Assembly: GCA_026707935.1 (NCBI GenBank)
Contig: JAPOVX010000181.1
Span: 1 to 34,222, forward strand
Source: Paracoccaceae bacterium
Lineage (GTDB): Bacteria; Pseudomonadota; Alphaproteobacteria; Rhodobacterales; Rhodobacteraceae
DNA length: 34,222 nucleotides
Direction: 5' to 3'
Notes under the pieces: model-generated
Told to the model about the DNA's origin: nothing
Seen by the model: the letters and a program-made list of their open reading frames with translations, nothing else
The model's database searches: none
Shown: piece by piece, positions 1 through 8,402 of the stretch
Numbering within the stretch: the first letter of the stretch is position 1
Layout: every line of letters begins with the position of its first letter
Program-made: the position numbers and the translations under genes

Positions 1-717
1 GGCCAGCCCCTGCCCTCCAATGGCCGCCTGCAGCACCACGGAATAATCGGGAAAAGACAAGTGCTCAAACGGGCCAAGATCGACCTGCCCGACCGAGGCC
101 AGAAAATCCGGCCAGCCATAGATCACCCGTCGCAGGCTGATCAGCGTATGGCGTGCATCAGCAGCCTGCAATGGCCCGTGGTCCCGCAGGTATCCCGGCG
201 TACCGACCGCCAGCACCCGTTCGGGGGCGAACCACCCGCTGATCTGGAGCCGATCCTTGCCCGCCGCCACACGCAGGCCCAGATCGCAACTGTTGAGCGG
301 TCCGCCAACGCTGCCCGGCAGCAACTGGAACTGCAGGTCAAGGTGCGGAAACTCGTTTCGGAAGCGGTCATAACGGGGCAGCAGCCAGTGGGTCACCAGC
401 CCGGTCGAGAGTGACAGCATCACGATCTCGCGGTCCTCTTGCGGGTTTCTGATCTCGTTGATCACCCCTTCGATGTCGTCAAATGCGCGCGAGGTCGCTT
501 GGCTTAGCCGCTCGCCATGTTCCGTCAGGGTCAGTTTTGGCCCCGTGCGCACGAAAAGCCTCTGCTCGAGGTGCTTTTCCAGCGTCGACACTGCATGGCT
601 GACCGCGGGCTGCGTCACATTCAGCTCTTCCGCGGCCTGCGAGAAATTGCCCAGCCGCGCGGCGGCCTCGAAAACCAGAAGCGACCGCGCCGAGGGCATA
701 TGGCGCCGCATTACCAT
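1..717 (-). CDS. LysR-family transcriptional regulator, C-terminus cut by window edge
   Basis: A DNA-binding regulator that probably controls the divergent ABC operon. Reading leftward from the ATG at 717 the frame stays open to base 1 (239 codons), so the C-terminal part of a protein normally about 300 residues long lies outside the window. The first ~65 residues form the typical LysR winged helix-turn-helix, with FEAAARLGNFSQAAEELNVT followed by QPAVSHAVSTLEKHL and RLFVRTG. The following ~170 residues are the start of the inducer-binding domain. In-frame ATGs at 717, 711 and 699 compete as starts and none has a clear Shine-Dalgarno. The sequence from 711 (MRRHMPSARSLLVFEA) matches family N-termini best. 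A palindrome with the LysR T-N11-A pattern lies across the start, suggesting autoregulation. Family assignment is secure; ligand and target are inferred from position only. Confidence 0.9.
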   Translation of the reverse strand, partial: MVMRRHMPSARSLLVFEAAARLGNFSQAAEELNVTQPAVSHAVSTLEKHLEQRLFVRTGPKLTLTEHGERLSQATSRAFDDIEGVINEIRNPQEDREIVMLSLSTGLVTHWLLPRYDRFRNEFPHLDLQFQLLPGSVGGPLNSCDLGLRVAAGKDRLQISGWFAPERVLAVGTPGYLRDHGPLQAADARHTLISLRRVIYGWPDFLASVGQVDLGPFEHLSFPDYSVVLQAAIGGQGLA

Positions 718-731
718 AAATTGAGTTTATG
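715..731. promoter_or_regulatory. candidate LysR-type operator (T-N11-A palindrome)
   Basis: CATAAA-TTGAG-TTTATG is a perfect inverted repeat with 6-bp arms and a 5-bp spacer. T717 and A729 are separated by exactly 11 bases, the LysR consensus pattern. It overlaps the most upstream ATG of the divergent lysR gene and lies about 200 bp before the ABC operon, as expected for an autoregulatory site that also activates the neighbour. Binding is inferred. Confidence 0.5.
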
Positions 732-817
732 CAGTTGATAAGAGTTTTTAAAGTGTTCTGAACCTCTTTTTAGGGTCATATTATGTGAAGTTATCCATTG
801 CATGGTGGGTTGGATCG

Positions 818-837
818 GCGATTGGACCGCCAATCGC
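818..837. promoter_or_regulatory. perfect inverted repeat upstream of the ABC operon
   Basis: GCGATTGG and CCAATCGC form 8-bp arms around a 4-bp centre (ACCG), about 90 bp before the binding-protein start. It could be an operator or a short RNA hairpin in the 5' leader. It does not fit the LysR T-N11-A spacing. A possible -10 (TATAGT, near 866) lies between it and the gene, but no convincing -35 was found. Confidence 0.3.
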
Positions 838-927
838 ATTCTGCGCCCCAAGGCTAAGCCAAACCTATAGTAAAAAAATAAGGCGGCGCTGCCTGCCGCG
901 CGGGGATGCCATTCAAAGGAGGAAACC

Positions 928-2031
928 ATGACAAAGCAAATTACACGCCGTGCCTTCGGGCGCATTGCAGCAACCACCGGGCTGGCCGCGCTGGCCGCGC
1001 CCTTCCTTGTCCGCCGTGCCCATGCGCAATCGGGCGAGTTGAACGTCTGGGCCTACGACGGCTTTGTCACCGATGACTTTCGCGACGCCTTCGAAGACAA
1101 TACCGGCATCAAGGTGAATATCCGGCTGATGACCGACCAAGGCGAAATGTTCAACCTGATGAAGGCGGAACAGGGCGATTACAGCGCGGACATTGTGTCA
1201 TGTGCCGGGCACCGGTTCTATCAGTTCGTCGATGCCGATCTGCTGTCGCCCATCGACCCTGCCAAGCTGGCCAACTGGGACAAGGTCGAGGAAGAGTACG
1301 CCACCGCGAGCTGGGTGTCGCGCAGTGGCAGTGTCTGGGGCGTGCCCTTGGTGGTTGTGTCCTCGGGCCTTCTTTACAACACCGAGGTCATCAAGGAGCG
1401 CCCCGATAGCTGGGCGATCATGTTTGACGAAAACTACGCCAAGCAGACGGCCTATCAGATTCAGGATTTCTTCCCGATGGTCATGGGGTATCTGGGTCAT
1501 GACGGTTCTGCGGTGTCTTATGGTGATGATGTCGCAGCGGCCCAGAAAGCCGTGGATGAGGCGCGCGATTTCCTGATCGAGCACAAGCACCTTGTCCGCC
1601 GCTATTATGACGCGGCGACCGAAGTGCAGCAGATGATGGTCACCGGCGATATCGCATTGGCGCAGGCCGGATCGGGGCCGTCCTCGCAACTGATCATCGA
1701 CGGGTTCTCGGCCGGATACACGATCCCGAAGGAGGGCGGACAAGCCTATGCCTACGGGCTGAATGTGGTCAACGGCGCCAAGAATATGGACAATGCTTAT
1801 ATCTTCCTGAACGCCTTGCTGGGCGACCCTGAGAACGGGGCATCGATTGTGCGTTCGACCGGCCTGAGTTCCACCATCAAGGGGACTGAAGCGCTGTTGA
1901 CTCCGCAGGAACGGGAGGCGCTGTCACTGACCTCGGAGGAACGCTCGCGCCTGTCCTGGGTCAATGTGGAGACGGCGGCCTTCATCTTTGGTCTGATCGA
2001 CAAGGCGGCAGAGGAAATCCGCGCTGCCTGA
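928..2031 (+). CDS. ABC transporter substrate-binding protein, PotD/PotF-like
   Basis: Periplasmic ligand-binding component of an importer in the polyamine/iron family (extracellular solute-binding family 1). The 367-residue product starts with a twin-arginine-like signal (TRRAFGR near residue 6, hydrophobic stretch to about 30, cleavage after HAQ). The mature protein begins ELNVWAYDGFVTDDF, typical of PotD-like proteins. An AAAGGAGG ribosome binding site precedes the ATG. It is the first gene of an operon with two permeases and an ATPase. It has the usual length and no defects. The ligand is not readable from sequence; the ornithine-cyclodeaminase-family gene at the operon end hints at a diamine or basic amino acid or a cyclic relative. 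A hairpin follows the stop codon. Confidence 0.9.
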   Translation: MTKQITRRAFGRIAATTGLAALAAPFLVRRAHAQSGELNVWAYDGFVTDDFRDAFEDNTGIKVNIRLMTDQGEMFNLMKAEQGDYSADIVSCAGHRFYQFVDADLLSPIDPAKLANWDKVEEEYATASWVSRSGSVWGVPLVVVSSGLLYNTEVIKERPDSWAIMFDENYAKQTAYQIQDFFPMVMGYLGHDGSAVSYGDDVAAAQKAVDEARDFLIEHKHLVRRYYDAATEVQQMMVTGDIALAQAGSGPSSQLIIDGFSAGYTIPKEGGQAYAYGLNVVNGAKNMDNAYIFLNALLGDPENGASIVRSTGLSSTIKGTEALLTPQEREALSLTSEERSRLSWVNVETAAFIFGLIDKAAEEIRAA

Positions 2032-2048
2032 CCGGTTCTCCCAGAGAA

Positions 2049-2074
2049 GGGGGTTGGTGCGGCAGCTAACCCCC
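2049..2074 (+). promoter_or_regulatory. intercistronic hairpin after the binding-protein gene
   Basis: GGGGGTT (2049-2055) and AACCCCC (2068-2074) form a perfect 7-bp stem with a 12-nt loop in the 63-bp gap between the binding protein and the first permease. There is no T-run, so it is not a clear terminator. Such hairpins often protect the upstream mRNA segment and give binding protein in excess over the membrane parts; that role is inferred. Confidence 0.4.
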
Positions 2075-2094
2075 GCTCGCTTGTAAGGCCCTGA

Positions 2095-3021
2095 ATGACA
2101 GACTTGCTGATTTTCCTGCGTCGGTTTGCGCTCTATCGGGCGCTGACGCATCTTCTGGCGACCTCGCCCGCGTTTCGGCTGGTGATGGTGGCGCTGATCC
2201 CGGTGATCTGGATCGTGCTGGCCAATGCCGCGCCGCTTATTCAGATGATCGCCATCAGCTTCTACACGGAATATCCTGTGCCAGTAGGCGAAGCACCGGT
2301 CTATTCTCTCACCCACTATCAGTCATTGTTTGAGCGCCCGCTCTACCTGAACGCCTTTTTCCGCAGCTTTGTCTTTGCCTTTGCGGTCACCGCCGTCACG
2401 CTGATCGTTGTCTTTCCGGTGGCCTACTACATCTCCAAGGTCGCGCCGCGGAACCAGCGAACACGGATGCTGCTTCTGGTAATCGCGCCCTTTTGGGTCA
2501 GCGAGATCATCCGCAGCTTCGCCTGGATCTTGATGCTGGCAAATCGCGGGGCGGTGAACTCGTTTTTTGGCTGGCTCGGCCTGCCCGGGGTGCCGTACGA
2601 GCTGCTCTACAACGGGTTTTCGATGATGGTCGGGGTGGTCTACCTCGGCTCTCTCTACATGCTGTTACCGCTTTACTCAGCGATCGAGAAGATCGACGAC
2701 AACCTGTTGGAGGCGGCGGCAAACCTCGGTGCCTCGGGCCGCCACCGGCTGACGCGGATCATCCTGCCGCTGGCGCGGCCCGGGATCGTGGCGGGCTGCA
2801 CGCTGGTCTTTCTGCTGGTGGTCGGTCTCTACGCGATGCCGCAGCTTTTGGGCGGGCCGGATACGACGCTGTTTCCAGCGACCATTGCCCAGATCTTCTC
2901 CAAGGCCGGGGCATCATGGCCACAGGGCAGCGCGTTCAGCCTGATGCTGACGCTGGCGGCGCTGGCCATTGCAGGGCTCTTTATCGCCGTCGCCCAGCCC
3001 CGGCGGAGGCTCGGCAGATGA
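2095..3021 (+). CDS. ABC transporter permease, PotB/PotH-like
   Basis: First inner-membrane subunit of the importer, 308 residues. It has about six hydrophobic segments (around residues 28-52, 85-112, 124-145, 170-195, 230-255 and 280-300). The cytoplasmic EAA loop that docks on the ATPase is visible as EAAANLGASGRHRLTRIILP (about residues 206-225), with the family-typical conserved G and the following P. It starts 63 bp after the binding protein, with no obvious ribosome binding site other than a weak AAGG, and overlaps the next permease by four bases (ATGA), indicating translational coupling. The transported compound cannot be deduced from this subunit. Confidence 0.9.
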   Translation: MTDLLIFLRRFALYRALTHLLATSPAFRLVMVALIPVIWIVLANAAPLIQMIAISFYTEYPVPVGEAPVYSLTHYQSLFERPLYLNAFFRSFVFAFAVTAVTLIVVFPVAYYISKVAPRNQRTRMLLLVIAPFWVSEIIRSFAWILMLANRGAVNSFFGWLGLPGVPYELLYNGFSMMVGVVYLGSLYMLLPLYSAIEKIDDNLLEAAANLGASGRHRLTRIILPLARPGIVAGCTLVFLLVVGLYAMPQLLGGPDTTLFPATIAQIFSKAGASWPQGSAFSLMLTLAALAIAGLFIAVAQPRRRLGR

Positions 3022-3803
3022 CCGCGCTTCGCAACCTCGCCCTGCCCGGGATTTTCTGGCTTTTCGTGCTTTACCTCTTCACGCCGCTTCTGGTGATGGC
3101 CGTCATGGGGTTTCGTGATTCCAATTTCGTTGCATTCCCGATCCAGGCCTGGACAAGCGACTGGTATCGGGAGGTTCTCTTCGATCGCGACATTCAGGAA
3201 AGCCTCTGGCTGTCATTGCGCGTGTCAATGATGGCGACGGTTTTGTCACTGGTGATCGGGCTGCCCACCGCCTTTCTGGTGGCGCGCACCAGCGGGCTGG
3301 CGCGCGGCGCGTTCATGGTCGTTATCATGCTGCCTGCGTTTATTCCCGTCATCGTCTCGGCCATCTCGCTGCGCATCTTTGCGGGGCGCATCGGGCTGGA
3401 GACGGGGCTGCTAGCCATCGCGCTTGGCCACGCCGTCGCCTCCATGCCCTTTGTGGTGGTGATGGTGCTGACGCGGCTCGATACCATGAACCGCAATCTG
3501 GTGGACGCCGCCCGAAATCTTGGCGCGGATGAATTTATCGTGCTCTTCCGGGTTACTCTGCCCTATCTGGGACCTGCACTCCTGGGCGCGCTGATTTTCT
3601 CGTTGCTATTGTCGTTCGAGGACTTCGTGCGCTCTTTCTTTCTTGGCGGCTTTGAACAGACCTTTCCCGTTATGCTCTATTCCCGCCTGCGGTTCGGCTT
3701 TGATCCGGGACTTGCGGCGGTGTCGACCATCGTGTTGCTGGTCACCACCGGTTTTGGCCACTTTGCTGGAAGGTTCCTGCGCAGCGGGAGGGGCGGCCGA
3801 TGA
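3018..3803 (+). CDS. ABC transporter permease, PotC/PotI-like
   Basis: Second inner-membrane subunit, 261 residues. The start at 3018 is chosen because it overlaps the previous stop as ATGA and because upstream in-frame sequence is not membrane-like. Six predicted membrane segments begin with LALPGIFWLFVLYLFTPLL. The EAA loop is DAARNLGADEFIVLFRVTLP (about residues 164-183). GALIFSLLLSFEDFVRSFF follows, a segment shape typical of PotC/PotI (SFDDFV in the family). Its stop overlaps the ATPase start by four bases (ATGA at 3800). It works as a heterodimer with the upstream permease. Intact. Confidence 0.9.
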   Translation: MTALRNLALPGIFWLFVLYLFTPLLVMAVMGFRDSNFVAFPIQAWTSDWYREVLFDRDIQESLWLSLRVSMMATVLSLVIGLPTAFLVARTSGLARGAFMVVIMLPAFIPVIVSAISLRIFAGRIGLETGLLAIALGHAVASMPFVVVMVLTRLDTMNRNLVDAARNLGADEFIVLFRVTLPYLGPALLGALIFSLLLSFEDFVRSFFLGGFEQTFPVMLYSRLRFGFDPGLAAVSTIVLLVTTGFGHFAGRFLRSGRGGR

Positions 3804-4894
3804 CCGGCACGCCCGCGATCGAGCTTGTGCGCATCAGCAAGAGCTTTTCCGGCACCCCTGCCGTGCTCGAACTGTCGCTGCGGATCGGTCAAGGACAATT
3901 CCTGTCGCTGCTGGGGCCGTCGGGCTGTGGCAAATCAACGATCTTGCGGGCCATCGCAGGGTTCATCACGCCGGACAAGGGCCGCATTCGGGTGGCGGGG
4001 CGCGATATCACCGATGCACCGGCCCACAGCCGGCCTGTCAAAATGGTCTTTCAGGACTATGCCCTCTTTCCGCATATGAACGTCGCCACAAATATCGGGT
4101 TCGGCTGCGAGATGCAGGGCATGACGCGAGCGGAAGTCAGCAAGCGCACGGCTGAGCTCCTGGACCTGATCCAGCTGCCCGAAATCGCTGGCCGCTTTCC
4201 CGACGAGCTCTCAGGCGGGCAGCGCCAGCGGGTTGCCCTGGCACGCGCGCTGGCGCCCGATCCCGATGCGCTGCTGCTGGACGAACCGCTGGGCGCGCTG
4301 GATCTTAGCCTGCGGAGGCAGATGCAGCAGGAGCTAAAGAGCATCCAGCGGTCGACCGGCAAGACCTTTGTCTTTGTTACCCATGATCAGGAAGAGGCGA
4401 TGTCGATGTCTGATCAGATCGCCGTGATGAATGCGGGCCGTATCGAACAGATCGGCCCGCCGGAGGAGATCTACCTGCGCCCCGCCACGATCTTCGCAGC
4501 GCGGTTCGTGGGGGCGGCAAATCTTTCCACCGCGCGTGTGCTGCACATCGGCGGGGACACGATCACATTGCACCTTCTCGGGCAGGACTGGACCCTGCCC
4601 CAAAGCCAAATCACCAGCCCCCGCCACCCGGCCGAGGGCGAGGACGCCACAATCGTCATCCGTTCCGACGCGATCAGCGCGGGCCCCGGAGATGCAAACC
4701 GCGACCTGCGCGTCGAAGGGCAACTGAGCGACCGGATGTATCTGGGCAACCGCACGCATCTGTCGCTGCGGCTGGCGAATGACGAGGTAATCCAGATCGA
4801 AACCCGCGGCAAATCCGCACCCGACGCTGAGATCACGGGCCATTGCGCCCCGTCCGACGCGGTGGTGCTCGCCGAGACCCCTGACATCCCATGA
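3800..4894 (+). CDS. ABC transporter ATP-binding protein, PotA-like
   Basis: Energy-coupling ATPase of the importer, 364 residues. Visible motifs are Walker A GPSGCGKST (residues 39-47), Q-loop Q85, ABC signature LSGGQ (137-141), Walker B ALLLDEP (157-163), D-loop GALD (165-168) and the H-loop VTHDQEE near 194. Residues after about 235 form the C-terminal TOBE-type region typical of PotA/FbpC/UgpC ATPases, including GRIEQIGPPEEIYLRP just before it. All catalytic elements are present. Start and stop are embedded in the operon: ATGA overlap with the permease upstream and 13 bp to the next gene. Confidence 0.95.
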   Translation: MTGTPAIELVRISKSFSGTPAVLELSLRIGQGQFLSLLGPSGCGKSTILRAIAGFITPDKGRIRVAGRDITDAPAHSRPVKMVFQDYALFPHMNVATNIGFGCEMQGMTRAEVSKRTAELLDLIQLPEIAGRFPDELSGGQRQRVALARALAPDPDALLLDEPLGALDLSLRRQMQQELKSIQRSTGKTFVFVTHDQEEAMSMSDQIAVMNAGRIEQIGPPEEIYLRPATIFAARFVGAANLSTARVLHIGGDTITLHLLGQDWTLPQSQITSPRHPAEGEDATIVIRSDAISAGPGDANRDLRVEGQLSDRMYLGNRTHLSLRLANDEVIQIETRGKSAPDAEITGHCAPSDAVVLAETPDIP

Positions 4895-4907
4895 ATGGAG
4901 ACCCCAC

Positions 4908-5882
4908 ATGGAAGTAATCGACGCCGACCGCGTACATGAACTGACCGACTTTGCGGGCCTGATCGCCGCGTTTGAAACCGCCCATCGCCACGGCATGCCG
5001 GAAAAGAATGACCGAACGATCTATGAGGTGCCAAATACCGACGGTGCCGCCGACGCGCTGATCATTCTGCCAGCGTGGCAGCCACAAGAAGGGATACTGG
5101 TCAAGCTCGTCACGTCGTTCCCCAACAACAAGGCGCGGCATGGCACGCCCACGGTGAACTCGACCTACATGTTCGTCGATGGGAAAACCGGTATCCCGCA
5201 AGCCGCCATCGAGGGCGAGGCGATGATCTTCAAGAAGACGTCCTGCGACAGCGCGCTTGGCTCCAAGCTGCTCTCTCGCGAGGATGCGGAGGAGTTTCTG
5301 ATCATCGGCGCAGGTGGGCTGGCGCCATATCTGGTCAAGGCGCATCTGACGGTGCGCCCTAACCTTAAACGGCTGAGGGTCTGGAACCGCACCCGTGCCA
5401 ATGCCGAAGCGATGTCTGAGAAGCTGGCGACGGAGGGGATCGAGATCGCGGTGATGGACGATCTGGACGCAGCCGTGGCCGAGGCCGATATCATCACCAG
5501 CGCCACAATGGCGCCCACCCCGCACCTTAAGGGCGCGATTCTTAGACCCGGGGCGCATGTTGATCTTGTCGGGTCCTTCACGCCGCAGATGCGCGAGGCC
5601 GATGACGATGTTCTGCGCCGCGCGACGATTTTTGTCGATCACCGCCAGACCACCGAAAGGTCAGGCGAGTTTCTGGGTCCGCTCGAACGCGGCGTTATCA
5701 CGATGGATGATGTGAAGGCCGACTATTTCGAACTGGTGCAGGGCAGGCGTTCGGGGCGCCAATCGGCGGATGAGATCACGATGCTCAAGAACGGCGGGGG
5801 CAGTCACATGGATTACTACGCCGCGAAGTATCTGATGGATCGCCACCTTGGGCGGACGTTTTCCACCTCCTGCTCCAGTTGA
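4908..5882 (+). CDS. ornithine cyclodeaminase / mu-crystallin family protein
   Basis: NAD(P)-dependent enzyme of the family that includes ornithine cyclodeaminase, ketimine (delta1-piperideine-2-carboxylate) reductase and alanine dehydrogenase. The 324-residue product has the family's N-terminal part with VKLVTSFPNN and HGTPTVNSTYMFVDGKTG. A Rossmann region follows with LIIGAGGLAPYLVKAH (about residues 127-142) and later a conserved VDLVGSFTPQMRE segment. Where many members carry LRT after the second strand, this one has FKKT, so a carboxylate-binding Arg may be replaced by Lys. A GGAG site lies 7 bp before the ATG, 13 bp after the ATPase stop, so it is almost surely co-transcribed with the transporter. 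It probably acts on the imported compound. Exact reaction unknown. Confidence 0.85.
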   Translation: MEVIDADRVHELTDFAGLIAAFETAHRHGMPEKNDRTIYEVPNTDGAADALIILPAWQPQEGILVKLVTSFPNNKARHGTPTVNSTYMFVDGKTGIPQAAIEGEAMIFKKTSCDSALGSKLLSREDAEEFLIIGAGGLAPYLVKAHLTVRPNLKRLRVWNRTRANAEAMSEKLATEGIEIAVMDDLDAAVAEADIITSATMAPTPHLKGAILRPGAHVDLVGSFTPQMREADDDVLRRATIFVDHRQTTERSGEFLGPLERGVITMDDVKADYFELVQGRRSGRQSADEITMLKNGGGSHMDYYAAKYLMDRHLGRTFSTSCSS

Positions 5883-5906
5883 CGCCACCCCGAGGAAGGT
5901 TCTGAA

Positions 5907-6845
5907 ATGCACCTGCCGCGCCGTTCGATCCCTCAAATATCCGGACTGATCGCCTTCGAGGCGACGGCCCGGCATCTGAGTTTTTCGCGCGCTGCGGAGG
6001 AGTTGTCGCTGTCGCAAGGGGCGGTGACGAAGCGGGTGCGCAAGCTGGAGAATCAGCTGAACGTTGTCCTGATGTCGCGCGGGGGCCATCAGGCACAGCT
6101 GACCCGTTTTGGGCGCATTCTCCTACCGCAGGTTCAAAGTATCCTGGCTCAGATCGACCGCACCACACGTGATCTGCTCGATGAGGCCAGCCAACACCGC
6201 ACCGTTACCGTCAAGGCCGATGCGGCGCTAACCCTGGGCTGGCTTCTTCCGGTGCTGGAAGAGTTTCGGCGGCATTGCCCCGAAGTAGAGATCAACCTTC
6301 AAACCGCCGAGACCGAAACCCCATCGCTGGTAGAAGCGGACATCCATATCCGCGTAGCCCGGCCAGAGACCGCGCATACCGGAGAAACGCTGCTGTTTCA
6401 CAGCTCCTTGGTTGCGGTGGTCAGCAAGCAGGCCGCCGCCGGGCGTTCGGATGAGGAACTGCTACGGACGGGACCGTTGCTGCGCTTGTCCTCGCAGACC
6501 GATGCCTGGGACGACTGGCTGGACAGCGCGGCCGATCCGCCCTTTGGCACCTGCCACGACCATTGCGCAACATTGCTGGCGGCGGTCGAAAACGGGGCGG
6601 GGCTTGCGGTTCTGCCAAGGCTACTGGTGCTGGATGACCGGCGGCAAGCACGCCTTCGCCAGATCGGGCCGGAACGGCCAACGATGATGAGCTACATGAT
6701 GGCGCTCTCCCCAGGCGCTGCCACCACTCGCGGAACGCAGGACCTTGCCGACTGGATCACCCGCGCCGCGCGCAGGACAGCGGTATTGCGCACCGTTGGT
6801 GGCATGGATGAGGCAGTTGGTGCCCGCCGCCGGTTTTCGACCTGA
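5907..6845 (+). CDS. LysR-family transcriptional regulator (GcvA-like)
   Basis: Full-length 312-residue LysR regulator. The N-terminal helix-turn-helix reads IAFEATARHLSFSRAAEELS then LSQGAVTKRVRKLENQL and VVLMSRGG. The remaining ~220 residues are the inducer-binding domain, with VTVKADAALTLGWLLPVLEEF near its start. A GAGGAAGG site precedes the ATG, 24 bp after the ornithine-cyclodeaminase-family gene, so it may be the last gene of the operon. It is the second LysR gene flanking this transporter cluster. Residues after about 290 look like an unstructured tail. The ligand is unknown; the catabolite of this cluster is a natural guess. Confidence 0.9.
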   Translation: MHLPRRSIPQISGLIAFEATARHLSFSRAAEELSLSQGAVTKRVRKLENQLNVVLMSRGGHQAQLTRFGRILLPQVQSILAQIDRTTRDLLDEASQHRTVTVKADAALTLGWLLPVLEEFRRHCPEVEINLQTAETETPSLVEADIHIRVARPETAHTGETLLFHSSLVAVVSKQAAAGRSDEELLRTGPLLRLSSQTDAWDDWLDSAADPPFGTCHDHCATLLAAVENGAGLAVLPRLLVLDDRRQARLRQIGPERPTMMSYMMALSPGAATTRGTQDLADWITRAARRTAVLRTVGGMDEAVGARRRFST

Positions 6846-6907
6846 GGCCGACGAGGACGAATGGCGTCGCTCACCGGGAAAACCTGCCTGTTTATCCAGG
6901 CCTGTGT

Positions 6908-8401
6908 TCAGATGTCGAACTTCACACCCTGAGCAAGCGGGAGCTCGGCGGAGTAGTTGATCGTATTTGTCTGCCGCCGCATGTAGGACTTCCAGGCATC
7001 CGAACCACTCTCGCGCCCGCCGCCGGTTTCTTTTTCTCCGCCAAACGCACCGCCGATTTCGGCGCCGGACGGTCCGATATTAACGTTGGCAATGCCGCAG
7101 TCCGAACCCGCCGCCGACAGAAACGCCTCGGCCTCGCGAATGTTGAGCGTGAAGATGCTCGACGACAGCCCCTGCGGCACGCCGTTATGCAGCGCCATCG
7201 CTTCAGCGAAGTCATAGTAGCCCATCACATAAAGGATCGGCGCAAAGGTTTCGGTTTCGACCGTCTTGGTTTGCGACGGCATTTCGACGATTGCGGGGGC
7301 AACATAGGCCCCGCCCCCGACGCCATGGGCGACACCGCCCCCATGCACAACGCCGCCCTCGGATCGTGCCGCCGCCAGCACGGTTTGCATCCGTTCGCTG
7401 GCCTCCTGATCGATAAGTGGCCCAATCAGGGTGCCTTCCGCGCGGGGATCGCCGATCGGCAGGCTGGCATAGGCCTTGACCAGTTTTGCAACCAGATCGT
7501 CCCTGATCGAATTATGCACGATCAGCCGGCGCAGCGTGGTGCAGCGTTGCCCAGCGGTGCCCACGGCCGAGAACACAATGGCCCGCACCGCCATTTCCAG
7601 ATCAGCGGATGGCGCGACGATCATGGCGTTGTTGCCGCCAAGCTCCAGAATGGGACGCCCCCAGCGGGCAGCAACCTTTGGCCCGACGATTCCGCCCATC
7701 CGCGTGGAGCCTGTCGCACTGACAATCGGCACGTCCCGCGAGCCAACCAAAACCTCCCCGAATTCTGGCCCGCCAACGACCAGTTGAACGAGCCCATCCG
7801 GGGCATCGCCGAACCGCGCAAGCGCGCGTCCGAGGATTTTCATGCAAGCCAAGGCCGTCAGCGGCGTTTTCTCGGACGGCTTCCAGATCACCGGGTTGCC
7901 GCAGATAAGCGCGAGCGTGGCATTCCAGGACCAGACAGCGACCGGAAAATTAAATGCGGTGATGACGCCGCACGGTCCCATCGGATGCCAGGTTTCCATC
8001 ATCCGGTGTCCAGGGCGCTCCGACGCGATGGTCAGACCATAAAGCTGGCGCGACAGGCCGACCGCGAAGTCGCAGATGTCGATCATCTCCTGCACTTCGC
8101 CGAGGCCTTCGGATGTGATCTTGCCCGCCTCCAGCGTGACCACGGCACCAAGCGCGTCCTTGGCGGCGCGCAGTTCCTCGCCCAGCAGTCGGACAAGCTC
8201 TCCGCGGCGTGGGGCAGGCACGGTGCGCCAGGCTTTGAATGCCTCCTGCGATTGGGCGACAATTGCGGGCATGTTGGCCACGGACGTTTTCGTCACATGG
8301 GCCACCGTCGCCCCATCGATGGGCGAGCGGACGGCAAGCGTGCCGCCTTCAGTCTCCAACGGGCCCAGTTCAGCGGCTTTCAATACGGCTTGGTGTGTCA
8401 T
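6908..8401 (-). CDS. aldehyde dehydrogenase, ALDH7 (antiquitin / aminoadipate-semialdehyde dehydrogenase) type
   Basis: NAD-dependent oxidation of an aldehyde to the acid; characterised ALDH7 members oxidise alpha-aminoadipate semialdehyde (in equilibrium with delta1-piperideine-6-carboxylate) in lysine and pipecolate breakdown. The start at 8401 (MTHQ) is chosen because AAAGGA lies 8 bp upstream; an in-frame ATG at 8437 has no such site. The product has 497 residues. General base E253 is in LELGGNNAMIV and nucleophile C287 in GTAGQRCTTLRRL, both with ALDH7-specific neighbours. The N-terminal LETEGGTLAVRSPIDGATVA and the central HPMGPCGVITAFNFPVAVW are also typical. The end of a malonyltransferase remnant stops one base before this start. 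Together with the imine enzyme at 4908 it suggests a lysine/pipecolate-like pathway, which is inference. Intact. Confidence 0.9.
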   Translation of the reverse strand: MTHQAVLKAAELGPLETEGGTLAVRSPIDGATVAHVTKTSVANMPAIVAQSQEAFKAWRTVPAPRRGELVRLLGEELRAAKDALGAVVTLEAGKITSEGLGEVQEMIDICDFAVGLSRQLYGLTIASERPGHRMMETWHPMGPCGVITAFNFPVAVWSWNATLALICGNPVIWKPSEKTPLTALACMKILGRALARFGDAPDGLVQLVVGGPEFGEVLVGSRDVPIVSATGSTRMGGIVGPKVAARWGRPILELGGNNAMIVAPSADLEMAVRAIVFSAVGTAGQRCTTLRRLIVHNSIRDDLVAKLVKAYASLPIGDPRAEGTLIGPLIDQEASERMQTVLAAARSEGGVVHGGGVAHGVGGGAYVAPAIVEMPSQTKTVETETFAPILYVMGYYDFAEAMALHNGVPQGLSSSIFTLNIREAEAFLSAAGSDCGIANVNIGPSGAEIGGAFGGEKETGGGRESGSDAWKSYMRRQTNTINYSAELPLAQGVKFDI

Positions 8402-8402
8402 C

